64,000 nucleotides of DNA, from the NCBI GenBank assembly GCA_024734495.1, contig JALMQS010000828.1:3087101-3151100 (forward strand). The letters are read 5' to 3'. Position 1 is the first letter of the stretch. Each line of letters begins with the position of its first letter. Of the stretch, positions 1 to 12,271 are shown one piece after another. This stretch comes from Forficula auricularia. Its lineage: Eukaryota > Arthropoda > Insecta > Dermaptera > Forficulidae. The translations under genes and the position numbers were made by a program. A model generated the notes under the pieces. It worked only from the letters and a program-made list of their open reading frames with translations, was not told the origin of the DNA and made no database searches.

Positions 1-767
1 ATTGATTCAAATATTAAATAAGTTAGGTTTATATTTTCAAATATTGGATTAAACTTTTTTCGCCTCGGCTTTGATACCATTTGGACAGTTAAATTATTTA
101 CAATTTTCAGTCACTTTTTATAAATTTAATTAAATTAGAAAATAAAGAAAAAATCGTTTTATAGACAGACGGATCGACCCGGATTGGCATCTGGGAACTT
201 AGATCTCTCTATCCAAATTGAGCATTGATACCAGAATTCAAATCATTGCCTAATGTCTACATGTAGATCTATTATTTTTCATTGATACTTAATAATATCT
301 TATAATAAAAAAATGACTAAGATTGGCTTAGCATAAGGAGATTTTATAATACCAGCCGTGAAAGTCCGATTTTCGTGTGTTTTGTTGGGGACTAAACTGA
401 CTGATATTTAGTAATGACTGACTCAAGTAATATATACTTTTCTCATACGATGTGTTTAAAGTTCCATTTTTCTTTAAAACACCTCTACTTCCCCCTCAGG
501 TTTTCTTTTTAATAGAATCGAACTAGGAAGATATGGCCCCTATGAATCTCGAATTACCAAAGAGAGAGGGAGAGAAGATCCAGAAAAGGGTGTAGGGTGT
601 AGGTATTTGTGCATCCGGGTTTTGAAGCTTTGAAGGTTATAAGTGACGGGAAAGACTCGGAGGCCTGGACAGAATTCCAGTTCCTCGAATTCATGGGGAC
701 AAACGTATTGGCGAATGAAGTGATCCGGCACTTTTCCAATTTAACTTCGGCCTAATATCGTGGACAC

Positions 768-900
768 TGAGGGGTGAACCGCGACCTAATATTGTGCACA
801 CCTACTTCCACTTTCCAAGTAGAAGATATAATAGATGAAGAAGCATAATCTAATTAATTACAAAATAATCCACATAATTCCAATCGCGATTCACCCCTCG
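768..900. mobile_element. Small palindromic MITE, family A copy 1
   Basis: Terminal inverted repeats are seen directly: TGAGGGGTGAACCGCGAC at the left and the complement of CGAGGGGTGAATCGCGAT at the right. The interior is about 100 bp with no coding capacity. A second copy of the same ends and interior (including the words ACCTAATAT and CCAAGTAGAAGA) is at 59782-59929, so this is a dispersed family. Just left of this copy the phrase CCTAATATCGTGGACAC repeats part of the interior, as if a partial tandem copy flanks it. I could not fix a target duplication, so the superfamily is unassigned. Confidence 0.75.
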
Positions 901-1795
901 GGTGTTGATAATCGGCAAAACGCGTGGTACGCGCAAAGCATGCCTTGGGGGGGATTACTGACTTTAACTCATCAGAGCACATGCCGTGATACTATTTATA
1001 ATAAGGAAAGCGTGGAAACACTTCTTCAATGAGCTACCGAGTCGAGGGAGAATCGTCAATTAGTCAGATAACCTTGCTTGTCGGGTGTTCCTCACATAAT
1101 ATGGTGCCATGCAATATACCTACTATTCTGTGAATCAACTCATTGGAAGGAAAGTCAAAAAATAATTCCACCCCCAGTGCAAAGTTTCAATATTTTTTAT
1201 TCTGGATTAAATAAAAATTAAAACATATTGTCAAAATGTAATTAAACATTTTAATTAAATCGATTGATTTAAATTTAAATAAAGTTTTTTGTCCATTAAA
1301 TTCATTACGTTTTCTAACACGGTCCTAAGTCCTAATCGATATTTTCACTTTCCATTGGGTTGTGTTGCGATTGTTTTGTCTCTGACTTGTCTCTCAGGCT
1401 TGCACTCTTGATTTGTACCTCTATTCGAAATGACAGCGATGTTTCACTGTACATCCAGCGTACAGTGTACGGTAGGAAACGTAGTCGATTGCGTTCCATT
1501 TGTTTATCTAAAACAACTGCCAGCCAATGAGAGAGACTCGCGAAAAGTTTCCTGGTTCATTCATCTATTGTTTATTCTTCTCTCTTCCACTAGGACGGTC
1601 TCTACTCTATACAATACACCTGTCAATTTTTTTTCTTCCTTTTTTAAACATTTATTTACAAAATGAACTCTTTGAAATTGAGCATTCAGTTCATTTATTT
1701 ACAAGACAGAAATTTGATTGGATGTAAAAAAAGCATTCAAAATTTATATAAATATGTATAACACTAAAACATATTAAATAGATAACTATCGACCG

Positions 1796-2077
1796 TAGGA
1801 CCGAGTTTAGGGGGGATATCCCCAGCGTCAAATTTTAAGAAACCACATATATTTTGGGAATCGGCAATTTTTTTTTAATGTAATTTTAAAATATAATGGT
1901 GTTAAAATTTTAAATGATTTATTCTTGACGCTATAAAACCATATGGTTGTTTATTATAACCCATTTACTATTTTTTTATCACACTTTACTTGTTTGATAT
2001 AGTATTGGGGGGGGGGGGGGGGTGCACCTGCAAATTCAAGCTTGTCCTCCCTGACAAAAGACCTAGATCCGGCTCTG
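1796..2077. mobile_element. hAT-type MITE with 8-bp target duplication
   Basis: The flanks carry an exact 8-bp direct repeat, ATCGACCG, at 1788-1795 and 2078-2085, the length expected of hAT insertions. The right end read inward is CAGAGCCGGATCTAGG, a typical hAT-like terminus. The left end TAGGACCGAGTTTAGG matches it imperfectly. The 282-bp body has no coding capacity and includes a run of 17 or so G residues near 2007-2023, a likely assembly or length-variation hot spot. Confidence 0.8.
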
Positions 2078-4092
2078 ATCGACCGTATTAAACATGATTC
2101 TGATTAAACAATTTAATGTTTCCTATTCTATTTATAGGATCTCAAATGTTTTTCTTTAATATGTAACTTCAGAATTATATATTTCATATTTCTTACAAAA
2201 TTTTTCATTTTTCAAATGAGACCCTGAAGGCCGCACTTTATGATTCTGAGACCTCATATTTCCCCACCCCTGCCCTAGGTGTCTTTGAAACCTTTCTAAT
2301 CACCAGCTAAAAAAATTACCCAATAAAAAGCTTTTTCACAATAATTTATTTTATTATGCGTATTTGAAATGCTTTTGACTAATAATTACGAAAATTAGGC
2401 AAGGTGTTATTATTTAAATCTTGTATTAAACTTAAGTCAGACCTAGTTTAGTATTTAGCTGTAGTCGACTGTAAATCAATTTACAAGGGGAAACTTGCTT
2501 AATATAATTCAGGCTTATGTCAAAGGTGTTTATCATCATATAAGAGAAGAAAGGGTGTAAGCACTTAATGATTAATATTAAGGGGTTAAGTTGGGGTCTT
2601 GAATAATCGAAAATTGGAAAGAGGGTACTAATTTTTACAAGATGGTTCTGGAGAATGAAACTCTCTCAACATATATCCATCTTTCTGGTGTCCTACAATC
2701 TTCAATTTAAAATCCTACCCTACAGATAATTTCGACTCCAACACAACTCCCAAATGTATCTATTTTCTTTTTAAAATGCGTGAGTTTGTTATACTTAAAT
2801 TTGAGATACATTGGTCTAACTCCTTGTATACTTATCATAAAATATTCTTTAATAGCTCCGAATTGTATCCAGAATGTTGGAGAATGTTAGAAAGCTTTTT
2901 TCTACGACGAGGCGAGAGGCCAATTTGTGTGAAAAATTGAATAACCCTAAAATAGCCCTTATATATAAGTGGATTCTCTGAATTATGAAATATTGGCTTC
3001 AGTAAACAAAACAAAAAAATGTTTATTTCTTGTTTCTTTTTTAACATTAATCTTCGAAAAATTAGATTGTTTAATATCACAATTTATACGTATTTTGTCA
3101 GGATTTTTTTTTGTTTCATATTCATATGTCTCTTTGTGACTACCTTGGCTCTAGTTTATGCAAGATATATTCAATAAAAAGTGAAATCCCTTAAATCCAT
3201 TTACAACTTTTTTATTTATTTATTAAAAAATAAAAAAAATCCCGAATATTTTTCTAAAGCCATTCCGCGAGACTTTTGATATATTAGATTTTTTAACGCT
3301 TCATTTATTTCTTCAACATCGTAGCAGCTGTTTCTATTTTTATAAGGCTTTTGATATTTTGCAACAACAAATAATCAAATACCTTTATTTATATATTAGA
3401 CAACTTCAGAAAACATTTCTTTTTTCTTGTCACATTCGAATAAAATAAAAGTTTATTATAAGTAATTGTTTTTCTTAAAATAAATGCAAAATAATAATTT
3501 TGAACTCTCTTACGATATGTATATAGGGTGTTTCAAAGGGGTTAAAATTTTTTTTAATAGTATTATTAATCAAAAATACCCTTTTAAAATATTTGGATTA
3601 AATATTAGAAAATTTCAGACAATACCAGAGTTTAATTCAATTTGGAATTAACTTCGAAATCCCTCACTTAATTTCAATAGTTTGAAACTCAAATAAGAGA
3701 GCTAACAATGTCCTCAAGATGACAAGTTTCAATTTTAATTAGAACAGTTGATTTCCCTCTAAGTTTTAGTTAAATTATCTATTTCGGTATATTCTCTAAA
3801 GTTCGCTACTCTAAATTTCAAAACACTTAGGACTAAATATATGATACTTAATCCTTGCATTTTCAAATTAAAAAAAAAAATAAGACGCGAAAAATATTTC
3901 ACAAAAGATTGGACAAATGTTTAAATTTTATGATAAATGTACAAGAAAAAGTCAAGGCACTTGGTATGTTCAAAACAAAGACTACCAAATGATCAATCAA
4001 GTTAAAACATCTTAAGAAAATCTTAGCATTTTACAGACTTCCCAATCCTAGTCTTGTTATATGCATCCTCATCCTATAAGAATTGATTGACA

Positions 4093-5058
4093 CAGTGGCG
4101 TAGCCAGAAAATTTTCATGGGGTGGGGGGTCCAATCCTTAAGCAAAATATTTAGTGGAATTTTTTTTATTAAAACAAATACTTAGGTACTTCAAGAAATT
4201 AAAAAAAGACCATAATTCTTGATTAAACATATTAGCACAGTAGATAGGGGGTTCCAGTTTACATTAATAGCGGGAAATTTTTTATTTCTAGGATCGTTTG
4301 GTATGGTGTGGATATGCCAAATCTAAGTTTGCGACCTCGAAAGTGTGGGGGACAACTTTTGGTGGCCGAAAAACCTCGAAATTTTCCGACTTATTCCAGT
4401 TTTTCGCTTATAAGTCGAAAACGGTAAACGTAAATAAAAAAAGGACAAAAGTTCACGTCGATAAAAAAAAAAAAAAAAAAAATGGAAAATTGGTTCAGTA
4501 GTTCTATTTTTTATGGGGATCCAAAAAACAGCCCCCCGGATCACTTTTGAATATCCCCAAAACTCACACGTTTTTCGATTTTTTTTCCCATTTTGATCAT
4601 GGAGGAGCACGTTTCCGACAAAGACCACTATAAACATTTTTAAACTAGATTAAATTTTCTTTTTTTGAATCCCAATAAAAATTAGAACTACATTTGCATT
4701 TTTTTAATCGATTACTATAAGATGGTTATTTACAAAATATGAACCGTTTTCTAGTTATAAGCGAAGAACTGGAGAAAGTCCTAAAATTTCGAGGTTTTTC
4801 GGCCACCAAAGTTGTCACCCACACTTACGAGGTCGCAAACTTAGATTTTGTATACCCACACCATACCAAACGATCCTAAAAAAAAAAATCCTCAATTAAT
4901 GTAAGCTGAACCACTTTTTGGATCCTCTACTGGGCTATATGAAATATAATTAAATACGGTTAGTTTGCCATAAGAAACGGTTTGTTGTTTCCGTTACTCA
5001 TCCCATGAGCCCTGCCCTTGGAGGGGAGTTCGACCCCCCCCCCATGAATACGCCTCTG
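4093..5058. mobile_element. hAT-type non-autonomous element with 8-bp target duplication
   Basis: An exact 8-bp duplication, GATTGACA, lies at 4085-4092 and 5059-5066. The left end is CAGTGGCGTAGCCAG. The right end read inward is CAGAGGCGTATTCATGG. G-rich tracts follow each terminus in mirror orientation (GGGGTGGGGGG near 4120, CCCCCCCCCC near 5040). The 966-bp element has no transposase; its arms enclose a second palindromic unit at 4289-4878. The ends and the 8-bp duplication support hAT. Confidence 0.85.
4289..4878. repeat. Long inverted repeat nested inside the hAT element
   Basis: The arms begin TAGGATCGTTTGGTATGGTG on the left and mirror it on the right, ending CACCATACCAAACGATCCTA. 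Similarity between arms continues inward for roughly 150 bp, including a shared stretch around GGCCGAAAAACCTCGAAATTTT. The centre is AT-rich with a long A run at 4463-4481. Open frames here are products of the palindrome and are not genes. It may be a separate MITE that inserted into the hAT element, or the hAT element's own subterminal palindrome. Confidence 0.75.
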
Positions 5059-5625
5059 GATTGACATGATTCATAATATAGATACTGCGAGTTGCAACTC
5101 TCTCTATCTTCGCTATACTCCTAAGAACATTTCTATTGATAAAACCAAATATCTTGGGATAATAGTAAACAGACGCTCACATTGTGAGGTCAATCATTCT
5201 TCAGAGATACTCCTTTTATATACACCTTCCGATAGCTATGAATTAAAAATTTATCAAATTTCATTTATATCATTAAATCTAGTTAAATTTTCCAGTTTTT
5301 CACCATAAACTGAAGAAACTAACTTGCTTCTAAGTTACCTGTAACAATATTATTTGGCTGATTCATTTGGAGATTATATTTAAGTGTTGCCGTTGAATGA
5401 TTCAATTAGCAGTTGAGTAAGAGCAAATCACTTTATGCAATTCACCTGGAACAATATATTCACTCTGCTAATGGGTGAATTAATCACTTTTTTAGCCTTT
5501 TTCTAAATTCTTGAAGAAAACTCGAAAAACAACCTCGGTGGTGTTGATGATAATTGTAAAGCAATCAGGATTGGTGATGATGGATTTCTGTACCTACTAA
5601 TTACTCTCCTTGTTTTCTGTTTCAG

Positions 5626-5742
5626 TCGGGTGCCAAGATCAACATTTCTGATGGTTCCTGTCCAGAACGTATTGTGACCGTGACAGGTCCGACTAATGCC
5701 ATCTTCAAGGCATTCACCCTCATTTGCAAGAAGTTTGAAGAA
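5626..5742 (+). CDS. mub: PCBP/mub exon: second half of KH domain 1
   Basis: The 117-nt exon (39 codons, phase 0 to 0) follows a good acceptor, CTGTTTCAG, and ends at GAAGAA before GTGAGT. It encodes SGAKINISDGSCPERIV and then TVTGPTNAIFKAFTLICKKF, which is the C-terminal half of KH1 in poly(C)-binding proteins, where the equivalent human segment reads SGARINISEGNCPERI. The KH fold binds four bases of single-stranded C-rich RNA or DNA. The half with the GXXG loop is on an exon upstream of this window. Codons are GC-balanced against AT-rich flanks. Family members act in mRNA stability, translation and splicing in nucleus and cytoplasm; the specific targets here are not known. Confidence 0.95.
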
Positions 5743-5953
5743 GTGAGTATCCATTTCTTGGAAGAACCTCGAACATAGAACTCAATACTTAAGATATTTA
5801 CTATAAAATTTAATGAAATTAATTTACATATAATATTTTAATTATTTTCCAAATACTTTTTGCTCCTTTTTATAATATAAATCAAACAAATTTAATTATT
5901 AATTCAACATTTTTATAAAATTAAAAACTTTTTCGCCGAGAGTTATAGAGTTG

Positions 5954-6271
5954 TTAAATTTATAAAAATAAATCAGTGTGTCCTATTTTTAATATAATAA
6001 ATATATATAGTTATTTAATAAATCTTTTATAAAAAATAATTTTAAAACATTTATTTTAAATCCAATATCATTTTTTCCTTTATCAATGGAATTTTAAGAA
6101 ATTTGAGAAAATAGTTGCTTTAAGTAAGTAATAATATAGAGCAATTAGTAAATTCCATTGATAAATGGAGAAATTCTTCCTAAACGTTTGGGTTTCAAAT
6201 AAACGTTTTAAGATTATATATATATATATATACTTCAGAGGACACACTCTTTGATTTATTCTTATAGAATT
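5954..6271. mobile_element. Palindromic MITE, GGACACACTCTTTGATT family
   Basis: Imperfect terminal inverted repeats: left AAATAAATCAGTGTGTCC (5968-5983 region) and right GGACACACTCTTTGATTTA. An inner inverted repeat, TTTATCAATGGAATTT against AAATTCCATTGATAAA (about 6079 and 6150), makes nearly the whole unit fold. Related ends occur at 26574-26967 and 37203-37348, so the subterminal word GGACAC(A/C)CTCTTT defines a dispersed family. No coding capacity; target duplication unclear. Confidence 0.6.
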
Positions 6272-7660
6272 TTTCAGTTCTTATATTCTCAAACGCGGCC
6301 TGATCTATCTTTTAAAAATCAAAATAAAATCTTGGCTTAGAGATTTCTCCACCTACTCGACCCCTCTAAATATAAAAATGTAAAAACTCATTCTTAGGGT
6401 TAAATTGAATTTCTTTTTATACTAATTGTTTTAATTTGTTCCACAAAGTGCGCTGGAACTCTTCTCATATTTTCTAGTACGCGTGTTACATTTTTTATCG
6501 ATTATTTGAACCCAGTTTCCTTTCCGTATGAAATTAAACAAGTAGTTAAAGAGAAATATTATTTAAAGAGTTTTTTTCTTTTTCTCTTCCTCTCTGAAAT
6601 TATATTAATTTTTGTTAAATTCTCTTCCAATTCACAAGCCTACTTATTTTCTCTTCCATAGTTTAATTAGATTTAAAAGTACTAGAATTTCACTAGCAAC
6701 AACATTTTTTTCTTTATTCAGTCTTTTGTACATTACTTAGGGCATTCAAACAATTGCATGGTTAGTTTTTATTCATAATATGATAACTATTAAGTCGTAG
6801 TATGGTAGATTTCAATTTAATCAATTATTCCAATCCCTAGTGAATCTTTTTTTCTAAATGAGATGACACGCTCTTGATTAATTTTTTAATACAAATAATC
6901 TCTAACCTTGATTTGGCTCGCTTTTTCCTGCTTGGTCTGAGATTTTCGGGTTGTGCCTGATTTATAATAATCGAAAAAAAATAATATAAATTAGACAGTT
7001 GTATTATTTTTATTTAAATTATCAAATCTCTGGCCCGTTATTCCTTTTACTTTTAATACCCTCTATAATTGAATATAAACCATTTAACATGATAACCGGA
7101 ATCTTCATGGACACGGAGAAATATCATTTGATTCAAATAACTTGAATTAAAACTAATTCAAATGGGCATGCATTTTACATAAATATTATGTTGCTTGAGT
7201 TTGTTAACTATATTTAATATGAGTTTTTTTTTAGCAAATAACATACAACCATTTGATTTCTAAATATTTTATCATTAAAATTTTACACTTGAGGCTTGAT
7301 GATCTGAAAGTTAGCTCAAATTAAGATATTAATTAAATCTTATTATCATGTCTGGAGATACTGAGTATTAACTCTCGAAACATGCAAATATTATCTATGA
7401 GATGAATAAGACTTGAATAATTCTAGTTCCATTTATAAATACTTAGAAGTAGAAATCGTGGTAATAATACTAAAACTATTTAATTAAATTCTGAATATGG
7501 ATTCTTAGGTTTGAACATCTCGTATCATTATTTGAGAAACTTTGATGTTAAATTAATTTTTGTTTCAAAGTCAAAATTTACCTAAGAATCTATATTAGGA
7601 ATTTTAAAAGGATGAACACTAATCACATCATAGAGTTTTTTTTTTATTAATTTTAACTAT

Positions 7661-7883
7661 AGGGGATTTCTCAACTTTTTGGTCGCGAAGACTTCAAGGA
7701 AATAAATAAAAAAAAAAATAATAATAAATAAAATTGAAAGAAATTCTATATGAATTATAAAAAATATTGTTTTAGCTAATATAATAGCTTTTTTATTTTA
7801 TACTATAAATTATAAAATACGGTCACAGTACGACTTCAAAGAAATAATTTGGGGCGCGCGACAAAAATGTTGAGAAACGCCGA
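7661..7883. mobile_element. Decayed hAT-like MITE
   Basis: The left end AGGGGATTTCTCAACTTTTT followed by GGTCGCG is mirrored on the right by CGCGCGACAAAAATGTTGAG then AAACGCC. Read inward, the right end is GGCGTTTCTCAACATTTTTG, a terminus style common in hAT elements. The words ACTTCAAGGAAATAAAT and ACTTCAAAGAAATAAT occur near the two ends, so part of the interior is also related. No clear 8-bp duplication remains, and I infer age from the arm mismatches. Confidence 0.45.
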
Positions 7884-8344
7884 TTTAGACCATAAAAACT
7901 TTCCAGATCCTTAATCTACTTATACCATGAATTATTATAGGCCGATTCATACATTTTGTTATATTATTTTTATTTGGCTGGCGCCTCGAATCGACCGCTA
8001 ATCTTCCAATGTGTACGTAGCTTAAGAGTAAGTTTAGAAGTAACTTGATCCAAAATTATATACTCCTTGTTCGAAATGTCGATTCCGATTATTTTCCAAA
8101 ATGCACTTGAATGAAGCTGCTCTTAAATTACTAGATTACTAAGTTTTTGACTTGATAGTGGATTGATTGACTTGTGAACTCATACCCTGTTGTTGTGTTT
8201 TGTTTTTTTTTCCATGTGGTTGCCGCATTCGGTTCTGCCCGCCCGCCCGGTTGCTCTTTACTCCGTTTCCAAACTTTCTCTCTGCCTTGCTCCTGGTTGA
8301 CTGACACCCGCGCTCCTCTGCTCCGCTTGACCTCTGTTTCATGA

Positions 8345-8698
<354 letters not shown>

Positions 8699-9000
8699 TA
8701 AATCGACATTCAATCTATGAACTAATGGAACGTCGTACTTGAAATGGTTGAAATCTTAAAAAGCAACAAAACATTTAATTTATTTTACAAATTAAAACGC
8801 TTCTGATAAAAACAAAATAGGTGTTTGCCTCATCCACATAAGCTCACAGGGGAAGTAAAATTTCTTTAGCCGTAGATGTTATTGAGATAATTAAAATTTC
8901 CTAATTTTAATCAATTTGATTTGTCATGAAATATTAGTGGGTCTACAAAAAATTATTTCCCCTTTATTGTATAAAAATAAATAAACAGGTACTTCGCAAA

Positions 9001-9180
9001 GGGGGGGGTCAAATAGGCTAGGCGGTAGCATGACAGCGAGCTAACCAAGGGGACCCGGGTTCGAATCCGACTCGAGGCATCCAGCTAAAATCTGACCCCG
9101 GGGGTAGAGACAAATTTTAAAAAATATAACTAGTATCGTAATTAGGCTTATGGCTAGAGAGGCCGAAAAGCCAAAAAAAA
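9001..9180 (+). mobile_element. tRNA-derived SINE with 13-bp target duplication
   Basis: Exact flanking duplications GGTACTTCGCAAA lie at 8988-9000 and 9181-9193. The head holds tRNA-like promoter boxes: an A-box-like GGCTAGGCGGTAGCAT near 9017 and a B box GGGTTCGAATCC at about 9057-9068. A non-tRNA body follows, ending in GCC and an A-run (9171-9180). Length near 180 bp, target duplication length and the A-tail all fit a Pol III-transcribed SINE mobilised by a LINE. It is in the same orientation as the host gene. Confidence 0.85.
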
Positions 9181-9240
9181 GGTACTTCGCAAAAGAAGTT
9201 TCACTTGAAAAAATTGTCCAAAACTATTTCAAATGTAGCC

Positions 9241-9541
9241 CAGGGGTAGTCAAACTTTTTATACCTACCACCCACTTTGTATCTTTATTGCTAGTAAAAT
9301 TTTTCTAAATCATTTATAAAATAATTATTATCAGATATTGTCAGAATAGTGAATCAATTTTCTCTTTTTTCTAATATTTTTTCTCTTCTAACCATATTTT
9401 GGATTATTGAATACCATTTAGAAAGATCATTTATTAAAATCCGATAAAAATAAATTCGGATAGTAATTTTTCATTGTTTCATAAATTATATTTATAATGA
9501 CGTATTTTTCCGTTTGCACATGAGATTGCGAACCCCCTCTG
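9241..9541. mobile_element. Probable hAT-like remnant
   Basis: The left edge CAGGGGTAGTCAAACTTTTT is a common style of hAT terminus. The right edge read inward, CAGAGGGGGTTCGCAATC, has the same opening bases but diverges. The flanking 8-mers do not match, so the boundary is tentative. The interior is AT-rich and non-coding. Confidence 0.35.
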
Positions 9542-10060
9542 TCCTCCGATCGCAACACATTTGCATTTATATATATATATATATCTACTGTATACATGGA
9601 GTATTGTAGATATGTCTGTATATAACTGGTGCCTCTAGCGGCAGCAAACGGCCAGAAACATTAAGCAAATAGACGCATGATTTATGTCCGGTCATTTAGT
9701 AGCCTGGGTGACTGGAGGGAGGCTGGGCATCAGTTTGTTCAATAGATAAATAGAAACGTTAAATACACGGCAAACGAACCAAACGACCATCAGCCATTTC
9801 AAGTGCAGTCCAATGTTTTCAATATTCATTTACTCGATGAGATGTTGCGCTTGTTGTTTGATAACTTTTCTATTATTTCATTAAACCCTCATTAACGTAA
9901 CATAATATACCTATTTTTTATAACTGATCCAAATTGAATTTCTTGCTTATTTTCAAGTTTTATTAAAAAATTTGGCGTGACTTGAACACATCACGAGACT
10001 GACTTTTATATAATTATATGATTTTATTTCTCCCACACAACAAATAGATATATAATCTAT

Positions 10061-10361
10061 GAAAGTCACATCTATTAGATCGGAAATGGAAAGGATTATT
10101 TTTAATTATATGTCAGAAGGGTTGTTCCCCCTCGGGAATCGAAGTCGATTGCTAAAATTACCATTCCGGGCCAAATTTAAATCTTTGAGTAAGATATATA
10201 GCGCAATACATATGTTAGAGGGATTCGACTCACTCAGGGTAGCCATTTGGCCCGGATTTCTAATTTTGGCACCAGGTTTCGATTCCAGAGGGGCTAAAAA
10301 CAACCCTTCTCTCATATAATTAAAAATAATCCATTCCATCTGATAGATGAATGTGAATTTC
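10061..10361. repeat. Foldback element of about 300 bp
   Basis: Left arm runs from GAAAGTCACATCTATTAGAT through GGATTATTTTTAATTATAT and GGGTTGTTCCCCCTCGGGAA. The right arm mirrors it: TTCGATTCCAGAGGGGCTAA, then AACAACCCTTCTCTCATATA, and ends GATGAATGTGAATTTC. Arms of about 100 bp surround a loop with the words GCCAAATT and GGCCCGGATTT that are partly complementary. Open frames on both strands are palindrome artefacts. No target duplication was found; superfamily unknown. Confidence 0.65.
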
Positions 10362-11151
10362 TTAATTTAAAGTCTATTTCTATCATCAATTTGACTCTTA
10401 TATATAGATATATATTCGTTTAGAAAAAAATAATCTTTTTGCGTAGCTTTCGATCTCAAAAATAGTTAAAACTAATTTGATTAAAAAAAGTTTAAACGTT
10501 GACACCTCTCAAAAAAGTATATATCTTTAGTGAACATCTTGCAATGCAAATAATATTTCCATTTGATTAATTATTTTTAATAAAATGACGATTATACATG
10601 TTCCGATTTCAACCAAAATCTAAGGCCTCTCACACGCGACTCTTAATCTCATTCTCATTATATAGCAACTAAATATTGAATTTCATTTTGATTATACTTG
10701 GATAGACGTAAATTTAATCTTGAATTCAAAACCTATGTCTTTAGCTCTGGGATTTATTTTTGTCAGTTTGACGGAGATTGATAAATGAGTCACTCAAAAA
10801 CCAAAACTGGTAGAAAGTTCGTTTTGATGTCGAAATCTTTGTATTTCCAATGTCAAGAACGGTTTCGATTTTGCTCTCTCTAGCATCTCCGAAAAAAACA
10901 ACATATATTATATATTTATTTTTTTCGTTTATTGTATATTTGTTTTTATTGTCATACATAGGTTTATCTAATTTTCATATTTAAATAGTAATAACATCAT
11001 CAAAATTCTAAAAAATGAAACTGAAACAACATTGAGAATGTTTAGTAGAAAAACAAATGTTAAACAATCAATAATCCTAATTACTTTTTAGTTTTATTTT
11101 CTTATAAATTTTTTTAATAAGGGTGACAAAACTGAAAAGACTAGGTAACAC

Positions 11152-11799
11152 CAGTGGCGTAACTATAGGGTGGCAAGTCGGCAAAATGCCATGGTCCCCC
11201 AGCCGGAAGGGGCCCTCGGCCCGAAAGGGCCGTGTGAGCACAGGAGGATCCTAACATTTAGTAAAATATATTAGTTTTTATCTTTAATTAATTTAAGTTA
11301 CCTACGTGCATACACAAGTTAAAATATCAAAATTTCAATGCATTTGCTGGAAAAGATATCACCCAGCAGTAGCGTAGCTTGCCCTAGATGGACCCTGTAT
11401 CAAAATTATTCTCTTCTACTCGACTTTGCTTACACACATTGGGGCCCCGTATCTTTGATACGGCGGTAGTTTCGCCCCTCTCACCCAGTCAGTTTTAAAA
11501 CGTACCCGACTTGCAAGTACTTTGATGATGTCATTAACACTTTTGCTGAACAGAAAACCCGAAAAAAGGAATTTTAATAATAACAATTTTGTACTAAAAC
11601 AAAAATTGTGATATCAGTCCAGTACGGTCTTTAAATTAAAAGTTGCTAGAAAATCAACTAATTACAATAGCCTTTTATTACCTACTTTACGTAGTAATAA
11701 AAAAAACTTTACCGTTGGTTAACCTTGTTTATATTGGGTGAGAGAGGGCCCCATCCGATTAATTTGCCACGGGCCTCAAACGGTGTAGTTATGCCACTG
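11152..11799. mobile_element. hAT-type non-autonomous element with 8-bp target duplication
   Basis: Exact 8-bp duplications GGTAACAC at 11144-11151 and 11800-11807. Ends are CAGTGGCGTAACTATAGGG and, read inward from the right, CAGTGGCATAACTACACC. The 648-bp interior has GC-rich subterminal stretches (GGGGCCCTCGGCCCGAAAGG near 11209; CACATTGGGGCCCCGTATC near 11436) and no transposase. Its first eight bases equal those of the element at 4093, so both may be mobilised by related hAT transposases. Confidence 0.88.
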
Positions 11800-11992
11800 G
11801 GTAACACTGCTCTGAATGGAGAGCGTACTGATTTTTAAATACGTTTTACGTTTCCCTCCAATATTTAATTGATTTTGTGTATTTTTTCAATTTCCTAGAA
11901 TAGCCAGAAGAAAGAAACAACAAATTATTGATAGAATTAGTAAAACGTAAAGAAATCCAATAGTAACGTTATTGTTTGATGTTTGGTTTCAG

Positions 11993-12115
11993 TCCCCGCC
12001 GAAGGGCGCAACCATCCCATACCGTCCGAAGCCGCAGGTGGCTGGCCCGTTGATTTTAGCTGGAGGCCAGGCGTACACGATCCAGGGCAACTACGCGGTG
12101 CCCGCCCACGGCGAC
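11993..12115 (+). CDS. mub: PCBP/mub linker exon, constitutive part
   Basis: Acceptor TTTGGTTTCAG precedes TCC CCG CCG. The exon encodes SPPKGATIPYRPKPQVAGPL and ILAGGQAYTIQGNYAVPAHG, then D: 41 codons, phase 0. SPPKGATIPYRPKP after KH2 is a hallmark of the PCBP linker, and the QAYTIQGNYAVP motif is typical of the family. The first donor is GAC before GTAAGT at 12116, a near-perfect 5' splice site; using it skips the extension annotated next. This linker lies between KH2 and KH3 and is expected to be disordered. Confidence 0.93.
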
Positions 12116-12271
12116 GTAAGTACCATGCCCCTGTTTAGCGGCGTGCCCGGGTTGCCTCCGCCGCCCTCCCCGCTACTGCACCACCATCACACGGGCCTCG
12201 CCGACCCGATGCTCAAGAACGGGCATCTCTCGGCCGCGCTGCCGCCCGCGCACCTCGCAGCGGCCGCCGAC
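12116..12271 (+). CDS. mub: Alternative in-frame extension of the linker exon (52 codons)
   Basis: Reading through the first donor keeps an open frame for exactly 156 nt, to a second GAC before GTAAGT at 12272. The extension encodes VSTMPLFSGVPGLPPPPSPL, four consecutive histidines, then TGLADPMLKNGHLSAALPPA and HLAAAAD. The segment GLADP(L/M)LK followed by an AH(L/H) stretch recalls the linker of long insect mub isoforms (from memory), which supports real coding. Both donors are equally strong, so 5' splice-site choice probably sets two isoforms. GC content is far above the intron's. Confidence 0.85.

Larger units (their letters stand above)
1..5625 (+). other. Upstream intron of the mub/PCBP gene (5' end outside window)
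   Basis: No exon is visible before 5626. The first half of KH1, with its GXXG loop, and the start codon must lie upstream of the window. The stretch is AT-rich intron. It holds a small palindromic MITE (768-900), a short hAT MITE (1796-2077) and a larger hAT-type element (4093-5058) with a nested inverted repeat. Between 2086 and 4084, and in 901-1787, I see only AT-rich unique sequence, short open frames without recognisable domains, and poly-A/T runs. The text at about 3525 (TATAGGGTGTTTC) resembles a mariner-type terminus, but I found no partner end. Confidence 0.6.

Noticed and set aside
9001..9180. Genuine tRNA gene
   Set aside because: A and B boxes are present, but the cloverleaf is degenerate, and flanking duplications plus a tail show it is a SINE.
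10059..10339. Mirrored open frames of 77-86 codons
   Set aside because: Palindrome artefact of the foldback at 10061-10361.
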